Assembly (NCBI RefSeq): GCF_001423745.1
Contig: NZ_LMPC01000021.1
Coordinates: forward strand, 1-50,466
Reading direction: 5' to 3'
DNA length: 50,466 bases
Origin: Arthrobacter sp. Leaf337
GTDB taxonomy: Bacteria; Actinomycetota; Actinomycetes; Actinomycetales; Micrococcaceae
Shown: positions 24,687 through 33,776 of the stretch, one piece after another
Position numbering within the stretch: the stretch's first letter is position 1
Layout: each line of letters opens with the position of its first letter
Translations under genes and position numbers: made by a program
The notes under the pieces: model-generated
Databases searched by the model: none
Told to the model about the DNA's origin: nothing
The model's input: the letters and a program-made list of their open reading frames with translations, nothing else

Positions 24687-25267
24687 CGAGAATGCTGATT
24701 ATCGGACCTCCGGGTTCAGGCAAGGGAACGCAGGCGGATCGGATCTCCGAACGCCTCGGCGTCGTTGCGATCTCCACCGGCGATATCTTCCGCGCCAACG
24801 TCATGGGTGAGACGCCGCTGGGCGTCGAGGCCAAGAAGTACATGGATGCCGGCGATTTCGTGCCGGACAGCGTCACCAACAAGATGGTGCGCGACCGCCT
24901 GAGCGAGGACGACGTCGAGAACGGCTTCCTGCTGGACGGTTACCCGCGCACCACCGCGCAGGTGGACTACCTCGATGAGATCCTCGCCAACGGTGAGCAG
25001 AAGCTGGACTTTGTCCTGCAGCTGACTGCCGATGACGAGGAACTGGTGCACCGGCTGCTCGGCCGTGCCAAGGAAACCGGCCGCAGCGACGACAACGAAG
25101 CCGTCATCCGCCACCGCCTGGATCTGTACCACGAGCAGACCGAGGCCGTTGTGGCCAAGTATGCCGAGCGCGGCATCCTGACCCGGGTTGACGGCATCGG
25201 GGGCATCGACGAGGTCACCGACCGCGTCATGGAGGCCATCAAGGCACCACAGACCGCCTGCCCCTAG
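24683..25267 (+). CDS. adk: Adenylate kinase, probable second copy
   Basis: 194-aa short-lid adenylate kinase (AMP + ATP to 2 ADP). P-loop GPPGSGKGT at 8-16, AMP-site STGDIFRAN and DGYPRTTAQV, lid region LLGRAKETGRSDDNEAVIRHRL. Actinobacteria normally keep adk beside secY and infB in the ribosomal cluster; here it follows panD and ends at a strong terminator, so it is probably an extra copy. Two AMP-forming acyl-CoA ligases in the same regulon would make AMP recycling useful. The copy-number claim is inference from context. Confidence 0.93.
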   Translation: MTRMLIIGPPGSGKGTQADRISERLGVVAISTGDIFRANVMGETPLGVEAKKYMDAGDFVPDSVTNKMVRDRLSEDDVENGFLLDGYPRTTAQVDYLDEILANGEQKLDFVLQLTADDEELVHRLLGRAKETGRSDDNEAVIRHRLDLYHEQTEAVVAKYAERGILTRVDGIGGIDEVTDRVMEAIKAPQTACP

Positions 25268-25278
25268 TCAGCAGTTTG

Positions 25279-25313
25279 AAGGCTCCTCCCGGTATCGGGA
25301 GGAGCCTTCTTTG
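25279..25313 (+). terminator. Strong terminator after adk
   Basis: Perfect 13-bp stem (AAGGCTCCTCCCG, loop GTAT, CGGGAGGAGCCTT) followed by CTTTG. It marks the right edge of the catabolic regulon. Confidence 0.88.
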
Positions 25314-25426
25314 CTTCCTGTCGACAGGCATCAACGCCGAAGCCAGTCTTCGCTGCAGCAAGGCACATGCTGGGCAACGGAACCGACGCCCGACCCTAGG
25401 TAGGCCTCCGGCTGGGCAGACACCAT

Positions 25427-26085
25427 ATGGTCGCTTTGGCCTGGCCCGCCACCAGCGGGCACATTCCGGACCGTGATGCGGCGCGACAGCGTTTCGGCGC
25501 GGACGCGGCGCACGCGCTGGGCGCGGCCGGGGTCCTGACCGTCGAGTACCAGGGCATGACACTGTTCTGGTGGGGATTCAACACCCGCCCGGCCCCCTCG
25601 GTAACAGATGTACTGCGTGAAGTGCCGCGCGCCGACTGGATCCAACTCGCGGTCGGGCGGCCTGGCTCGGGGTTGACGGGCTTGCGTCAAAGTCATTTTG
25701 AGGCGCAGCAGGCTGCCCGCGTTGCCCGACTTTCGCCGCGGCAGAAGTTCTGGAATTACACGACGCCGGCATGCTGGCGCTGCTCATTGCCGACCCGCAG
25801 GGCGCGGCCATGTTCGTGCAGGTCCATCTCGCCGGGCTGCTGGCCAGCGACCAGAAACTGACCGATATCCGCGACACGCTGCGGCACTTTCTGCTGGCCG
25901 GTAGCAGTCGGATTGCCGCATCCCAAGCCCTGCATTTGGCCACCAACACCGTGGCATACCGGGTCAAACGAGCCGGAGAGCTCCTCGTCCGACCCATCAA
26001 CGAGAACCCTGTGACCACGCTCGTGGCTCTGGAACTGGCGCACAAATTCCCGCAACTTATGGACGCGCCCGCGCTTCCGCTGTGA
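25427..26085 (+). pseudogene. PucR/CdaR-family regulator, truncated and frameshifted
   Basis: The first frame (25427 to ~25738) reads a GGDEF-like middle segment ending GLRQSHFEAQQAARVARLSPR. The reading then continues in the next frame as AEVLELHDAGMLALLIADPQ and runs to the C-terminal PucR helix-turn-helix (DTLRHFLLAGSSRIAASQALHLATNTVAYRVKRAGELL), ending at 26085. One missing G in GCGGCA near 25738-25741 would restore the frame. The N-terminal sensing domain is also missing. It is therefore a relic, probably of a regulator of a lost purine- or organic-acid-type operon. Confidence 0.75.
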
Positions 26086-26102
26086 GGCCCCGGCGGGTCA
26101 CT

Positions 26103-26563
26103 AGCGATCTTGGAACCGACGCCGACGCCACTGCATCAATATTCGCCACCGTCGCGGACACACCATGGACAGCGAATCAACGGGGATTCTCCCCGCCGCT
26201 CATCCACGAACTGGCCGAACAGCTGGCAGGGTCGGCATACCAATCCGTGTAGGCTGGATGGTCGGACCTTCTTCATTCTCCGACTTACCAGCCCCCAACC
26301 GCCTCATCCTGGCCGGAAGCCGCGCTGCAGGCGGTTCAATCAGACTGGATCAACGCCGAACTTGCTTTCGCGGCGGCGAACTGCCTACCGGTCCAGGGTG
26401 GTCACGTTGACATTTCCGCACCTGCCCCGTTGACACTCACCACGCCGGGAATCCAGAACGACGTCGACCGGCGCCTTCGCCTCCAACTGTTGGAGGCTTC
26501 CGTCCGCCGGTACTCCGGTGGAATGGAGGCCTGCCCTGTGCGTGACCCCCGGGCGAAAGGGTG
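26103..26563 (+). pseudogene. Decayed coding remnants, unidentified
   Basis: Two protein-like stretches without usable starts: one ending at TAG 26250-26252 (contains TPWTANQRGFSPPLIHELAEQLA) and one from about 26309 (contains WPEAALQAVQSDWINAELAFAAAN, ending RDPRAKG). They are in different frames, as expected for a broken gene following the PucR relic. I do not recognise the family. Confidence 0.35.
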
Positions 26564-26662
26564 AGTTGCGCTGGCGCACGTCCCGTACCGGGCTCCCACC
26601 GACGCCCGACGACACCCGTGGAGTCATGGACCGGCCTAACGGCACAGTGCCGCTGCTGTTGC

Positions 26663-27568
26663 TTATGCGGCATTCGGTCCGATGCGGTACGTCCGACGGG
26701 CGGTTTCGGAGAACAATTCACGTCGTTCGTGCGCGGACATCGGGCCGGTTATTTCGTCAAACGCCGTATATAGGGCGGCGAAGCTGGAATAGAGTCCGTC
26801 GACGGGGAAGTTACTTCCGAACATGGCCCGGTCTGGCCCGAAGGCGTCGATGGTTTCGAGGACGATCGGACGTATTGATGCGGTGGTCCAGGAATGATCG
26901 TTCGTTCCGAGGGCCGATATCTTCGTGACGACGTTTGGCTGGGCAGCCATTGCGGCCATGCCTTTACGCCAGTGCCGCAGGGATGCCGGGCCCCGTTCGA
27001 TCGGCATCCCTGCATGGTCCAGGATGATGCGCGTTTCCGGGTGGTCCGCCGCCAGCCGCGCAGCCTGTTCCAGCTGATCGGGAAAGACCTGCAGGTCAAA
27101 GGACAAGCCTAATGGGGCCAGGTGCGAGAACCCCTTCAGCCATGCCGGATCGGTGATCAGGTCTGGCCGGGAAGTGTGCGTGTACCGCGGGTCGGGGTGC
27201 CAGTTGAGGATCTCCCGCACGCCTCGTACTGCTTGCAGGGCGGCCAGCCGTTCCAGGTGGGGCAGCACGGCTGGATCGGCCAAGGACGCCCTCGCTACCT
27301 GAACCGAGGGCAGGCCGTGGGCGTCGTGCACCCGCTGTACCCAGCCGGCTTCCCAGAGCGGGTCGGCTGCGCCGTTTTCGATGTGGACGCTGCCGGCCAG
27401 CTTGAAGCCCTGGGCATCGGCGAGGTAGTCGCCGAGAAGGTAACTCTTCCTGAGGGGGCGGTCATCTCCGTGATAGCGGAAAGGCTCCGCGGGTCCTTCC
27501 AGCCACGGGTATGACTGCGAGAAATCGCATAGATGGAAATGCGCGTCGATGATCTCAAGGTCAAGCAT
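26663..27568 (-). CDS. Amidohydrolase-family (lactonase-like) protein
   Basis: 301 aa from the ATG at 27568, which gives the typical MLDLEIIDAHFHLCD start with metal residues D8, H10 and H12. Later motifs RIILDHAGMPIERG and MFGSNFPVDG are those of the amidohydrolase-2 group (L-fuconolactonase, L-rhamnonolactonase, PDC hydrolase relatives). It lies 161 nt downstream of the sugar ABC permease on the same strand, so it may hydrolyse a sugar lactone produced from the transported substrate. Substrate not determined. Confidence 0.82.
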   Translation of the reverse strand: MLDLEIIDAHFHLCDFSQSYPWLEGPAEPFRYHGDDRPLRKSYLLGDYLADAQGFKLAGSVHIENGAADPLWEAGWVQRVHDAHGLPSVQVARASLADPAVLPHLERLAALQAVRGVREILNWHPDPRYTHTSRPDLITDPAWLKGFSHLAPLGLSFDLQVFPDQLEQAARLAADHPETRIILDHAGMPIERGPASLRHWRKGMAAMAAQPNVVTKISALGTNDHSWTTASIRPIVLETIDAFGPDRAMFGSNFPVDGLYSSFAALYTAFDEITGPMSAHERRELFSETARRTYRIGPNAA

Positions 27569-27729
27569 TGCCGCCCCCGCCCCACCGGCGCGCGCCGTGC
27601 TGTCCCCGGTGCAGCGGAGACAACAGGGCATCGGTGGCCGCGATCCATTCACTCATGGCCGCCGCCGGTTTCGTCGAGGGACCGACGGCCAGCAACGGAC
27701 AGAGCCTCCCTTCAAGAGACCGGACACCA

Positions 27730-28815
27730 TCAGGCTGTTGCCTCTTTCTTCTCGGACTTCTCGGGTGAGCGTTTCTTCAACAGTGGCCAGCCCTTGCTGC
27801 CTTGGTCCAGGGCCACAGCGATGACGACGACGAGCCCGGTGACGATCTGTTCATAGAAGCTGGGGACGTTGAGCAGCACTAGTCCGTTGGTCAGGGCGCC
27901 CAGGATCAGGGCTCCGACCAGAGTCCCGGCGATGCGTCCTTCACCGCCCATAAGGTTGGCTCCGCCGATCACGGCCGAGGCAATGGCGGTCAGCAGGTAA
28001 GGGCTCCCGGCGTCGGTCTGTGCTGCGTTAATTCGTGCGACGATGACCAGTCCGCCGACTCCGGCCAGCACGCCGGAGAGGGCGTAGACGGCGATTTTAA
28101 CCCTGTCGACGCGGACGCCGGAGAGCCAGGCAGTTTCTTCGCTGCCGCCGGTCGCGATGACGTTCTGGCCGAATACCGTGCGGCGAAGCAGCAGCCAGCA
28201 GAGCACTGCCAGGACGGCGACGAGGATGACTGCCACGGGAACTCCCCCGACATAGCTGTTGAGCATGAAGACGAAGTCCTTGGGCACGTTATAGACGGGG
28301 CGGCCGTTAGTGACGACGTACGCGCAGCCCTGGTAGATGCTCATCGTCCCCAGCGTGGCAATGAACGGCGGCAGCTTGAGCTTGGTGATCAGTACGCCGT
28401 TGAGGGCACCGCAGACCAGGCCGAGCGCGATGCCGGCGAGCAGGGCGAGGAAGGGCGAGGTCCCGGCATTTACCATGAGCGTGGCGGAGACGATCCCGAC
28501 GAAACTCGCGATGGAGCCTACGGCGAGATCGATGCCGCCGGTGATGATCACGAAGGTGATGCCGAGTCCGATGATGGCGTTGACGCTGGCGGAGACGGCG
28601 ATGTCCCTGAGGTTGCCGGCCGTGAGGAAGTTTCCGTTCAACATTCCGAAGATCAGGAAGATGACAACGGCGGCGATGTAGATGCCGAGTGCCTGGAGGT
28701 TCAGGGGCGGTAGGGTGCGGCGGTTCGCCCTGGCTGGGGCGTCATGTTGTTGTTTCACGCCGGTCCCCCGGTGATGTTGGCTTGAAGTTTGTTTGGGCAG
28801 GGTGGGCTGGCTCAT
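27730..28815 (-). CDS. Ribose-type sugar ABC transporter permease
   Basis: 361-aa RbsC-family membrane protein with about ten helices. Family marks: GLGITFVIITGGIDLAVGSIASF, GLVCGALNGVLITKLKLPPFIATLGTM (EAA-like contact loop for the ATPase) and SAVIGGANLMGGEGRIAGTLVGALILG. The 45-residue hydrophilic N-terminus is longer than in E. coli RbsC. The start overlaps the stop of the ATPase gene (ATGA). Confidence 0.92.
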   Translation of the reverse strand: MSQPTLPKQTSSQHHRGTGVKQQHDAPARANRRTLPPLNLQALGIYIAAVVIFLIFGMLNGNFLTAGNLRDIAVSASVNAIIGLGITFVIITGGIDLAVGSIASFVGIVSATLMVNAGTSPFLALLAGIALGLVCGALNGVLITKLKLPPFIATLGTMSIYQGCAYVVTNGRPVYNVPKDFVFMLNSYVGGVPVAVILVAVLAVLCWLLLRRTVFGQNVIATGGSEETAWLSGVRVDRVKIAVYALSGVLAGVGGLVIVARINAAQTDAGSPYLLTAIASAVIGGANLMGGEGRIAGTLVGALILGALTNGLVLLNVPSFYEQIVTGLVVVIAVALDQGSKGWPLLKKRSPEKSEKKEATA

Positions 28816-30317
28816 GTCGTCGTCCTTTCGGCGATGCCCATGGCATTGGCCACGAGGCTGTGTTCGTTGATGTCGTCCCCGGTGTGTTCGGAGACGAATT
28901 GACCCTGCCGCATTACTTTGACCCGGTCGCTGAGGGAGATGATTTCGGGAAGATCGGAGGAGACCACGATGACGGCGCTGCCGGCGTGGGCCAGCGCGTC
29001 GATGAGTTCGTAGATCTCAACTTTTCCTCCGACGTCAACACCTTTGGTGGGTTCGTCAAAGAGGAAGACCTTGGTGTTGCGCCAGGTCCATTTGGCGATG
29101 ACGATTTTTTGCTGGTTGCCGCCGGAGAACTGGCGGGCGTTCAGGCGCACGTTGGCCGGGCGAAGTGACATACGTGCGGCGGCCTCTTCCGCGGCTGCTA
29201 TCTGTTTGCGCCTGCTGATCAACGGTCCGAAGCCGTTGAACTGCCTGTCCGCGGTGAGCGCGACGTTTGCATAGGCCGGAACCTGCAGGACCAGCCCCTG
29301 GTGCTTGCGTTCTTCCGGGATGAACGCAATGCCGGCATTGCGGCTGTCCCTGGGCGAGCGGATTTTGCGCGGTTTCCCGTCGATGCTCACCGTTCCGGTG
29401 CTGCCCTTGTCGGCCCTGATGATGGCGCGCAGGAATTCGGTGCGTCCGGAGCCGACCAGGCCGGCAATACCCACGACTTCTCCGGCCCGGACATCCAGGG
29501 ACAGGGGCTTGCCGCTCGTGGGGTGGCTGACTTCGGCGGCGGAGAAGATGACCGGGGCGCCGGGCGGCATGGGGTGCTGCCGCTTGAACGCGAGCAGTTC
29601 CCGGCCGACCATGTTCCGCACAATCTCCTGTTCGGACGTCTGGCTGATAGCGGTCGTGTAGTTGACGGTGCCGTCGCGCAGGACCACCACTTTATCGGAG
29701 ACGCTCATGACTTCGGGCATCTTGTGCGAAACGTAGATGATCCCCACCCCTCGCGTGTGGGCGATCTCCCTGACCCTGGTGAGGACTCCCTCAACGTTGT
29801 GTTCGAGCATGCTGGTGGTGGGTTCGTCCAGGGCGACGATCTTCGCACCGAATGCCATTGCCCGGGCGATGGTCAGAGCGTGGCGCTGCGCCGGGCTCAA
29901 TCCCTGCACTGCGGCCTTGGCATTGAGCGGAAACCCCATCTGGGCGACGTCCGCCAGAGCCTGATCAATGTCGGCGCCGGCTTCCCGCCGCTGCCGTGAG
30001 GTCCGGCCCAGAAGCAGGTTCTGTTCCACGGTCAGCTGCGGCACAATGGCAGGTTCCTGGTGGGCGATCTTCACACCCTCAGACAGTGCCTGGCGCGGTG
30101 AGAAGTGTGTCCTTCGGGTGCCATCGATGATCACCGAACCGTGGTCCGGGACGAGTGAGCCACCGAGGATGGCGAGCAGAGTGCTTTTGCCGGCCCCGTT
30201 TTCGCCGGCCAATGTGCAAATCTCGCCGCGTTCCAAGGTGAAGCTAACGTCGTTCAGGGCACGGACACCGGGGAACGACTTGGCAATATTCTGCAATTCA
30301 AGCAGTGGTGCAACCAT
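28812..30317 (-). CDS. Sugar ABC transporter ATP-binding protein (two ABC domains)
   Basis: 501 aa from the ATG at 30317 (GAGGGAC upstream; longer in-frame extension is not conserved). Tandem ATPase domains of the RbsA type. Domain 1: GENGAGKSTLLAILGG (Walker A, 38-46), LSPAQRHALTIARAMAFGAKIVALDEPT. Domain 2: degenerate Walker A GLVGSGRTEFLRAI, FSGGNQQKIVIAKW signature and FLFDEPTKGVDVG Walker B. The divergent second P-loop is normal for this class. Confidence 0.93.
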   Translation of the reverse strand: MVAPLLELQNIAKSFPGVRALNDVSFTLERGEICTLAGENGAGKSTLLAILGGSLVPDHGSVIIDGTRRTHFSPRQALSEGVKIAHQEPAIVPQLTVEQNLLLGRTSRQRREAGADIDQALADVAQMGFPLNAKAAVQGLSPAQRHALTIARAMAFGAKIVALDEPTTSMLEHNVEGVLTRVREIAHTRGVGIIYVSHKMPEVMSVSDKVVVLRDGTVNYTTAISQTSEQEIVRNMVGRELLAFKRQHPMPPGAPVIFSAAEVSHPTSGKPLSLDVRAGEVVGIAGLVGSGRTEFLRAIIRADKGSTGTVSIDGKPRKIRSPRDSRNAGIAFIPEERKHQGLVLQVPAYANVALTADRQFNGFGPLISRRKQIAAAEEAAARMSLRPANVRLNARQFSGGNQQKIVIAKWTWRNTKVFLFDEPTKGVDVGGKVEIYELIDALAHAGSAVIVVSSDLPEIISLSDRVKVMRQGQFVSEHTGDDINEHSLVANAMGIAERTTT

Positions 30318-30333
30318 GATCCGTACCGTCCCT

Positions 30334-31401
30334 CTACGGCATGCCGGTCGGGTACTGCCCGACATTGGCCGAGTCGATGATGAACGCAGGAACGTCGACC
30401 CAACCCGGAACTTTCTTCCCGGCCAGCAGCCAGAGCGCCGCATCCACACCACTGGCGCCTTCAGTCGTAGGCTGCTCACTCACGGTGGCGGTCATGGTCC
30501 CCGCCTGGATTTCCTTCTTGGCCTGGGGAATGCCGTCCGTGCCGATCAGCAAGACCTTGCCCGTGAGGTTCTTCGCGGCAATGGCAGCTGAAACACCAAG
30601 GGCCATGCCGTCGTTCTGGGAGTAGAACGCCTTGATGTCGGGGTTGGCCGTCAGCATGGCCGAGGCGATCTCCTGTGCTTTCGTCTGATCCCATTTCGCG
30701 GTCTGGGACGCAACCAGCTGAAGGTTGGAATGCTTTGCAACACCGGCTTTGAATCCCTCGCCGCGGTTAAGGGCGTTCGAGGATCCGGGATCCCCTTCGA
30801 TCATGGCAACTTTGCCGCCCTCAGGCAGCTTTGCGGCGATGTAGTCCGCTGCCGTCTGGCCGATAGTTTGAGCGTCCGGGCCCACGTACACAGTTCCGGG
30901 GACGGTACCCTTGGCGTCGTTGAGGATGACGACAGGAGTGTTCTTAGCCAAGGCGTCGGTGAAGACGGTGTCCAAGCCCGTCGCCGAGATGGGTGAAGCA
31001 AGTAGCGCACTGCAGCCTTGGTTCGCAGCGCTCTTGGCCTTGTCCAACTGCTCCGTGATCGAGGATTCATCAGTCACGTCGAACGTCTGGTACTTCACGC
31101 CGAGCTTCTTCGCCTCGGCTTCAAATCCGTCCCTCTCAAAACCCCAGAACTCATTGGACAGCGTCCGCGTGATGTAGCAGAGCTTGGTGTCCGCCGACCC
31201 TGCAGGTGCCCCCAGACTGGCGGTGAGGTCCTTGATGGGTGTCTTCGCTGCCGCGTCGACGCGACTAACCAGACCCGCGGCTTGGCCTGACTGGCCTGAC
31301 TGCCCGGAAGATCCCTCCGGGGTGGCACTGCACGCTGCCAGGAGGGCTACGGCTGCAGTGGCGACGGCGATCTGGGTGGCTGCCTTGGGAAGTTTGTTCA
31401 T
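30334..31401 (-). CDS. Sugar-binding lipoprotein of the ABC transporter
   Basis: 355-aa periplasmic-binding protein type I with a lipoprotein signal: hydrophobic h-region then LLAAC (Cys24 lipidated). The mature domain begins DTKLCYITRTLSNEFWGFERDGFEAEAKKLGVKYQ and includes PVVILNDAKGTVPGTVYVGPD and AFYSQNDGMALGVSAAIAAKNL. AAAGGAAA precedes the ATG. It captures the sugar outside the membrane for the permease and ATPase just downstream. Confidence 0.92.
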   Translation of the reverse strand: MNKLPKAATQIAVATAAVALLAACSATPEGSSGQSGQSGQAAGLVSRVDAAAKTPIKDLTASLGAPAGSADTKLCYITRTLSNEFWGFERDGFEAEAKKLGVKYQTFDVTDESSITEQLDKAKSAANQGCSALLASPISATGLDTVFTDALAKNTPVVILNDAKGTVPGTVYVGPDAQTIGQTAADYIAAKLPEGGKVAMIEGDPGSSNALNRGEGFKAGVAKHSNLQLVASQTAKWDQTKAQEIASAMLTANPDIKAFYSQNDGMALGVSAAIAAKNLTGKVLLIGTDGIPQAKKEIQAGTMTATVSEQPTTEGASGVDAALWLLAGKKVPGWVDVPAFIIDSANVGQYPTGMP

Positions 31402-31544
31402 GATCTGTGTTTCCTTTCGTCTTTGGAAGGCCCGCGCGTGCGGGATTCATGCTCGTGTTTTTGGGCGACGGTCCCTAACGGGAGCACCGCCACGTTTCGC
31501 CGTGCGGCTGATGTGTCTTTCGGCTTTTGGTGTCCGTCGTGGAC

Positions 31545-32513
31545 TCAGGCCCGGATGTTCTCGGACGCTTGTGGGGCTGTGATGGGGCCTTTGGCCAGGG
31601 GAACTCCGATGACGGTTTCGATATGGCGGACGTCATCGGGGGTGAGGAAGGATTCGGAACGGTTGCAGACTAGCCGGCCTGCCTCGTTGGCAGCCCGGAG
31701 GCTGACAGCGAATGGGTGCTCGTTGGCCATCCCCAGCACCATGGTGGCCAGGAAGCTGTCCCCTGCCCCGATGGAGTTTACGACGGGGATCGGTTCGACT
31801 TTTTCCTCGATGAGGTCGTTCCCGTTCAGGGCTACCACCCCGTCGTGGCCGAGTGTCAGCACAGGCGTCTTGGCGCCGGCTTCGCGCAGGGCATTAAGCA
31901 GCAGTCGCGTGTCGGTGTCCGGCGGGACATCCAATACGTGACATGCCTCGCTGCGGTTCATGACCACGACGTCGGCGAGCCGGAGGAGTGTCCTCGCCTC
32001 CGCATGCACCGGCGAAAGGTTCAGCACCACGGTTGAGCCGAGTTCGCGGAAGCGCGCCGCAGCGCGCCGGACGGCGGGAAGAGGGACCTCGAGGTTGAGA
32101 ACCACAAATGCCGGCGGTTCGTGACCTTCGAGGTAGGCGTCGACGTCGGCGGCCGAGAGGTTCCCGTTGGCTCCCGGGACAACGACGGTGTCGTACTCCC
32201 CCTCAGGATTGACTCTCACGTGCCCTACGCCCGTGTGTGTCCGATCATCGAAGATGATGCCTTCTGTGGTGATGCCGCGCGCCCGGAGGGCATCGGCGAT
32301 GAAATTGCCGAGATCGTCCGATCCGATGCGTCCCACAAGCGTGACCGTCGGATCCAGCGAAGCGATGCTCATGGCGGCGTTGAGGCTCTTGCCGCCGGCT
32401 GCCATTTCGAAGTTGGACCCCGTTGCGTAGCTCGCCGCGCTGCCGCCTGCGCCCACGTAGGCGATGAGGTCAGCGTTCAGCGAGCCGACCACGCAGATAC
32501 TGGCTGACCCCAC
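31545..32513 (-). CDS. PfkB-family carbohydrate kinase (ribokinase-like)
   Basis: 322-aa kinase phosphorylating the imported sugar with ATP. Motifs: N-terminal ICVVGSLNADLIAYV, MAAGGKSLNAAMSIASL (PfkB signature 1) and NSIGAGDSFLATMVLGMA (signature 2 with the catalytic Asp). Starts with GTG directly after the TAG of the isomerase/epimerase gene, so the two are tightly coupled. Specific sugar unknown. Confidence 0.9.
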   Translation of the reverse strand: MGSASICVVGSLNADLIAYVGAGGSAASYATGSNFEMAAGGKSLNAAMSIASLDPTVTLVGRIGSDDLGNFIADALRARGITTEGIIFDDRTHTGVGHVRVNPEGEYDTVVVPGANGNLSAADVDAYLEGHEPPAFVVLNLEVPLPAVRRAAARFRELGSTVVLNLSPVHAEARTLLRLADVVVMNRSEACHVLDVPPDTDTRLLLNALREAGAKTPVLTLGHDGVVALNGNDLIEEKVEPIPVVNSIGAGDSFLATMVLGMANEHPFAVSLRAANEAGRLVCNRSESFLTPDDVRHIETVIGVPLAKGPITAPQASENIRA

Positions 32514-33476
32514 CTAGACACCCACGACTTTCGACCAGAGAACAGTTGACGAGCGCAGTGCATCTCCGTTCGGCAGGTCCGGGTTGTCCCGGACCAGTTC
32601 CCGGGCCTTGTCGATGATGGTCCCCATCCGGTCGATATTCATTTCGCATTCGGAGACAGGGTTTTCCCGTACCGGGTCAGTGTCAAAATAATACGTTCCC
32701 TCATACCCCTCGCGAATGAGGTAGTACACGAGTTCCAGTGTTTCGGCGAAGTGGATCGAGGCTACGACAAGGCCGTCGTCAGCCACGCCGTGCGAATCGT
32801 TGAGCTGCAGCCCGAACAGTTTCTGCTCGCGCAGGCACATCGCGGCTGACTGGGCCGGATTTTCCCGTGCCATCAGCAGGTGTCCGAAGTCCAGGGTCAC
32901 CCCGAGGTTCGGGCGGTCACAGTCTTTGATGAGGTTCATGACGGCGCCGGTGGTGTTGAGGATAGTGCGTCCACGTGGCTCGGCAGGTTTGTACTCAATG
33001 GAAATGCGGATGTCCTGGTCGACGTCGGCGACGGCCTGCAAGCTTTCGACCATCCAGTTCCAGGACTTCATGTAGTCCATTTGCAGCGGGTATTCGTACC
33101 CGTCATGAGCGGGCCACAGCAGAACATGGTCGGAGCCGAATTCCCGGCAGAGGCTGATGGCTTCCTTCACCATTCCGACCGCCGCCTCCCGCAGCGCCGG
33201 ATCGGGGTTGGTGAACCCTCCGTTGGCGAACTGTGGAGCTGGCCAGCGAAGCTGGATGCCGCGCACGTCCAGGCCGGCGCTGTCCAGGGCGGCCTTAATG
33301 TCTTCGACGGAGTGCTGGCCGAAGTGCTCCGGATAGTTCAGTTCGAGGGACGTCAGCCCCTTCACGCTTCCAGCCAGGGCGATCAGGTCGATCACGGAAT
33401 CCTCGCCGCTGGGGTATTTCTTGCCCTTGCCCAAAGCAAAGGAATTGAGTCGGGTGGAGTATTTGATGTCGGTCAT
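32514..33476 (-). CDS. Sugar isomerase/epimerase (xylose isomerase-like TIM barrel)
   Basis: 320 aa from the ATG at 33476; upstream in-frame codons are not conserved-looking. AP-endonuclease-2 / xylose-isomerase-like barrel with metal-site segments ISIEYKPAEPRG (Glu), LGVTLDFGHLLMARENP (Asp, His) and a later LNDSHGVADD. First gene of the minus-strand sugar locus, facing the SorC-type regulator. Order isomerase - kinase - ABC - amidohydrolase suggests conversion of a keto- or aldo-sugar before phosphorylation. No closer name is justified. Confidence 0.85.
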   Translation of the reverse strand: MTDIKYSTRLNSFALGKGKKYPSGEDSVIDLIALAGSVKGLTSLELNYPEHFGQHSVEDIKAALDSAGLDVRGIQLRWPAPQFANGGFTNPDPALREAAVGMVKEAISLCREFGSDHVLLWPAHDGYEYPLQMDYMKSWNWMVESLQAVADVDQDIRISIEYKPAEPRGRTILNTTGAVMNLIKDCDRPNLGVTLDFGHLLMARENPAQSAAMCLREQKLFGLQLNDSHGVADDGLVVASIHFAETLELVYYLIREGYEGTYYFDTDPVRENPVSECEMNIDRMGTIIDKARELVRDNPDLPNGDALRSSTVLWSKVVGV

Positions 33477-33625
33477 TGGTTCGCTTTCGATCGAGTAGGC
33501 CGCTTGGCCCGCATAGACGGCGATCGAAATTCCTGATGGAACTTCGGCTCTGAAGTTGGGCTGGTGTTGGAAGTCTACGAGCGATCTGTCCCCGCATTGG
33601 CGGGGAGATCGGGAATCTTTCAACA

Positions 33626-33641
33626 CTGAATAATGATTCAG
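33626..33641. promoter_or_regulatory. Inverted repeat A, likely operator of the SorC-type regulator
   Basis: CTGAATAATGATTCAG: perfect 6-4-6 palindrome in the 300-nt region between the divergent isomerase and regulator genes. It shares the half-site with repeat B. Confidence 0.6.
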
Positions 33642-33737
33642 AGCATGCTCATCAGGCATCGAATGAAGACCGGGACAGCGAAGGCATCGTGATGCCGGGC
33701 ACGTGACGCGAAGAGCCGAATGAGGCTATATTCGCAT

Positions 33738-33753
33738 CTGAATGAATATTCAC
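33738..33753. promoter_or_regulatory. Inverted repeat B, likely second operator of the SorC-type regulator
   Basis: CTGAATGAATATTCAC: same CTGAAT-N4-ATTCA form as repeat A with one end mismatch, centred about 112 bp away and 24-39 nt before the regulator ATG. Spacing suits looping or dual-site repression. Confidence 0.6.
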
Positions 33754-33776
33754 AAACGCTTCGAAAGTGACGAAAT

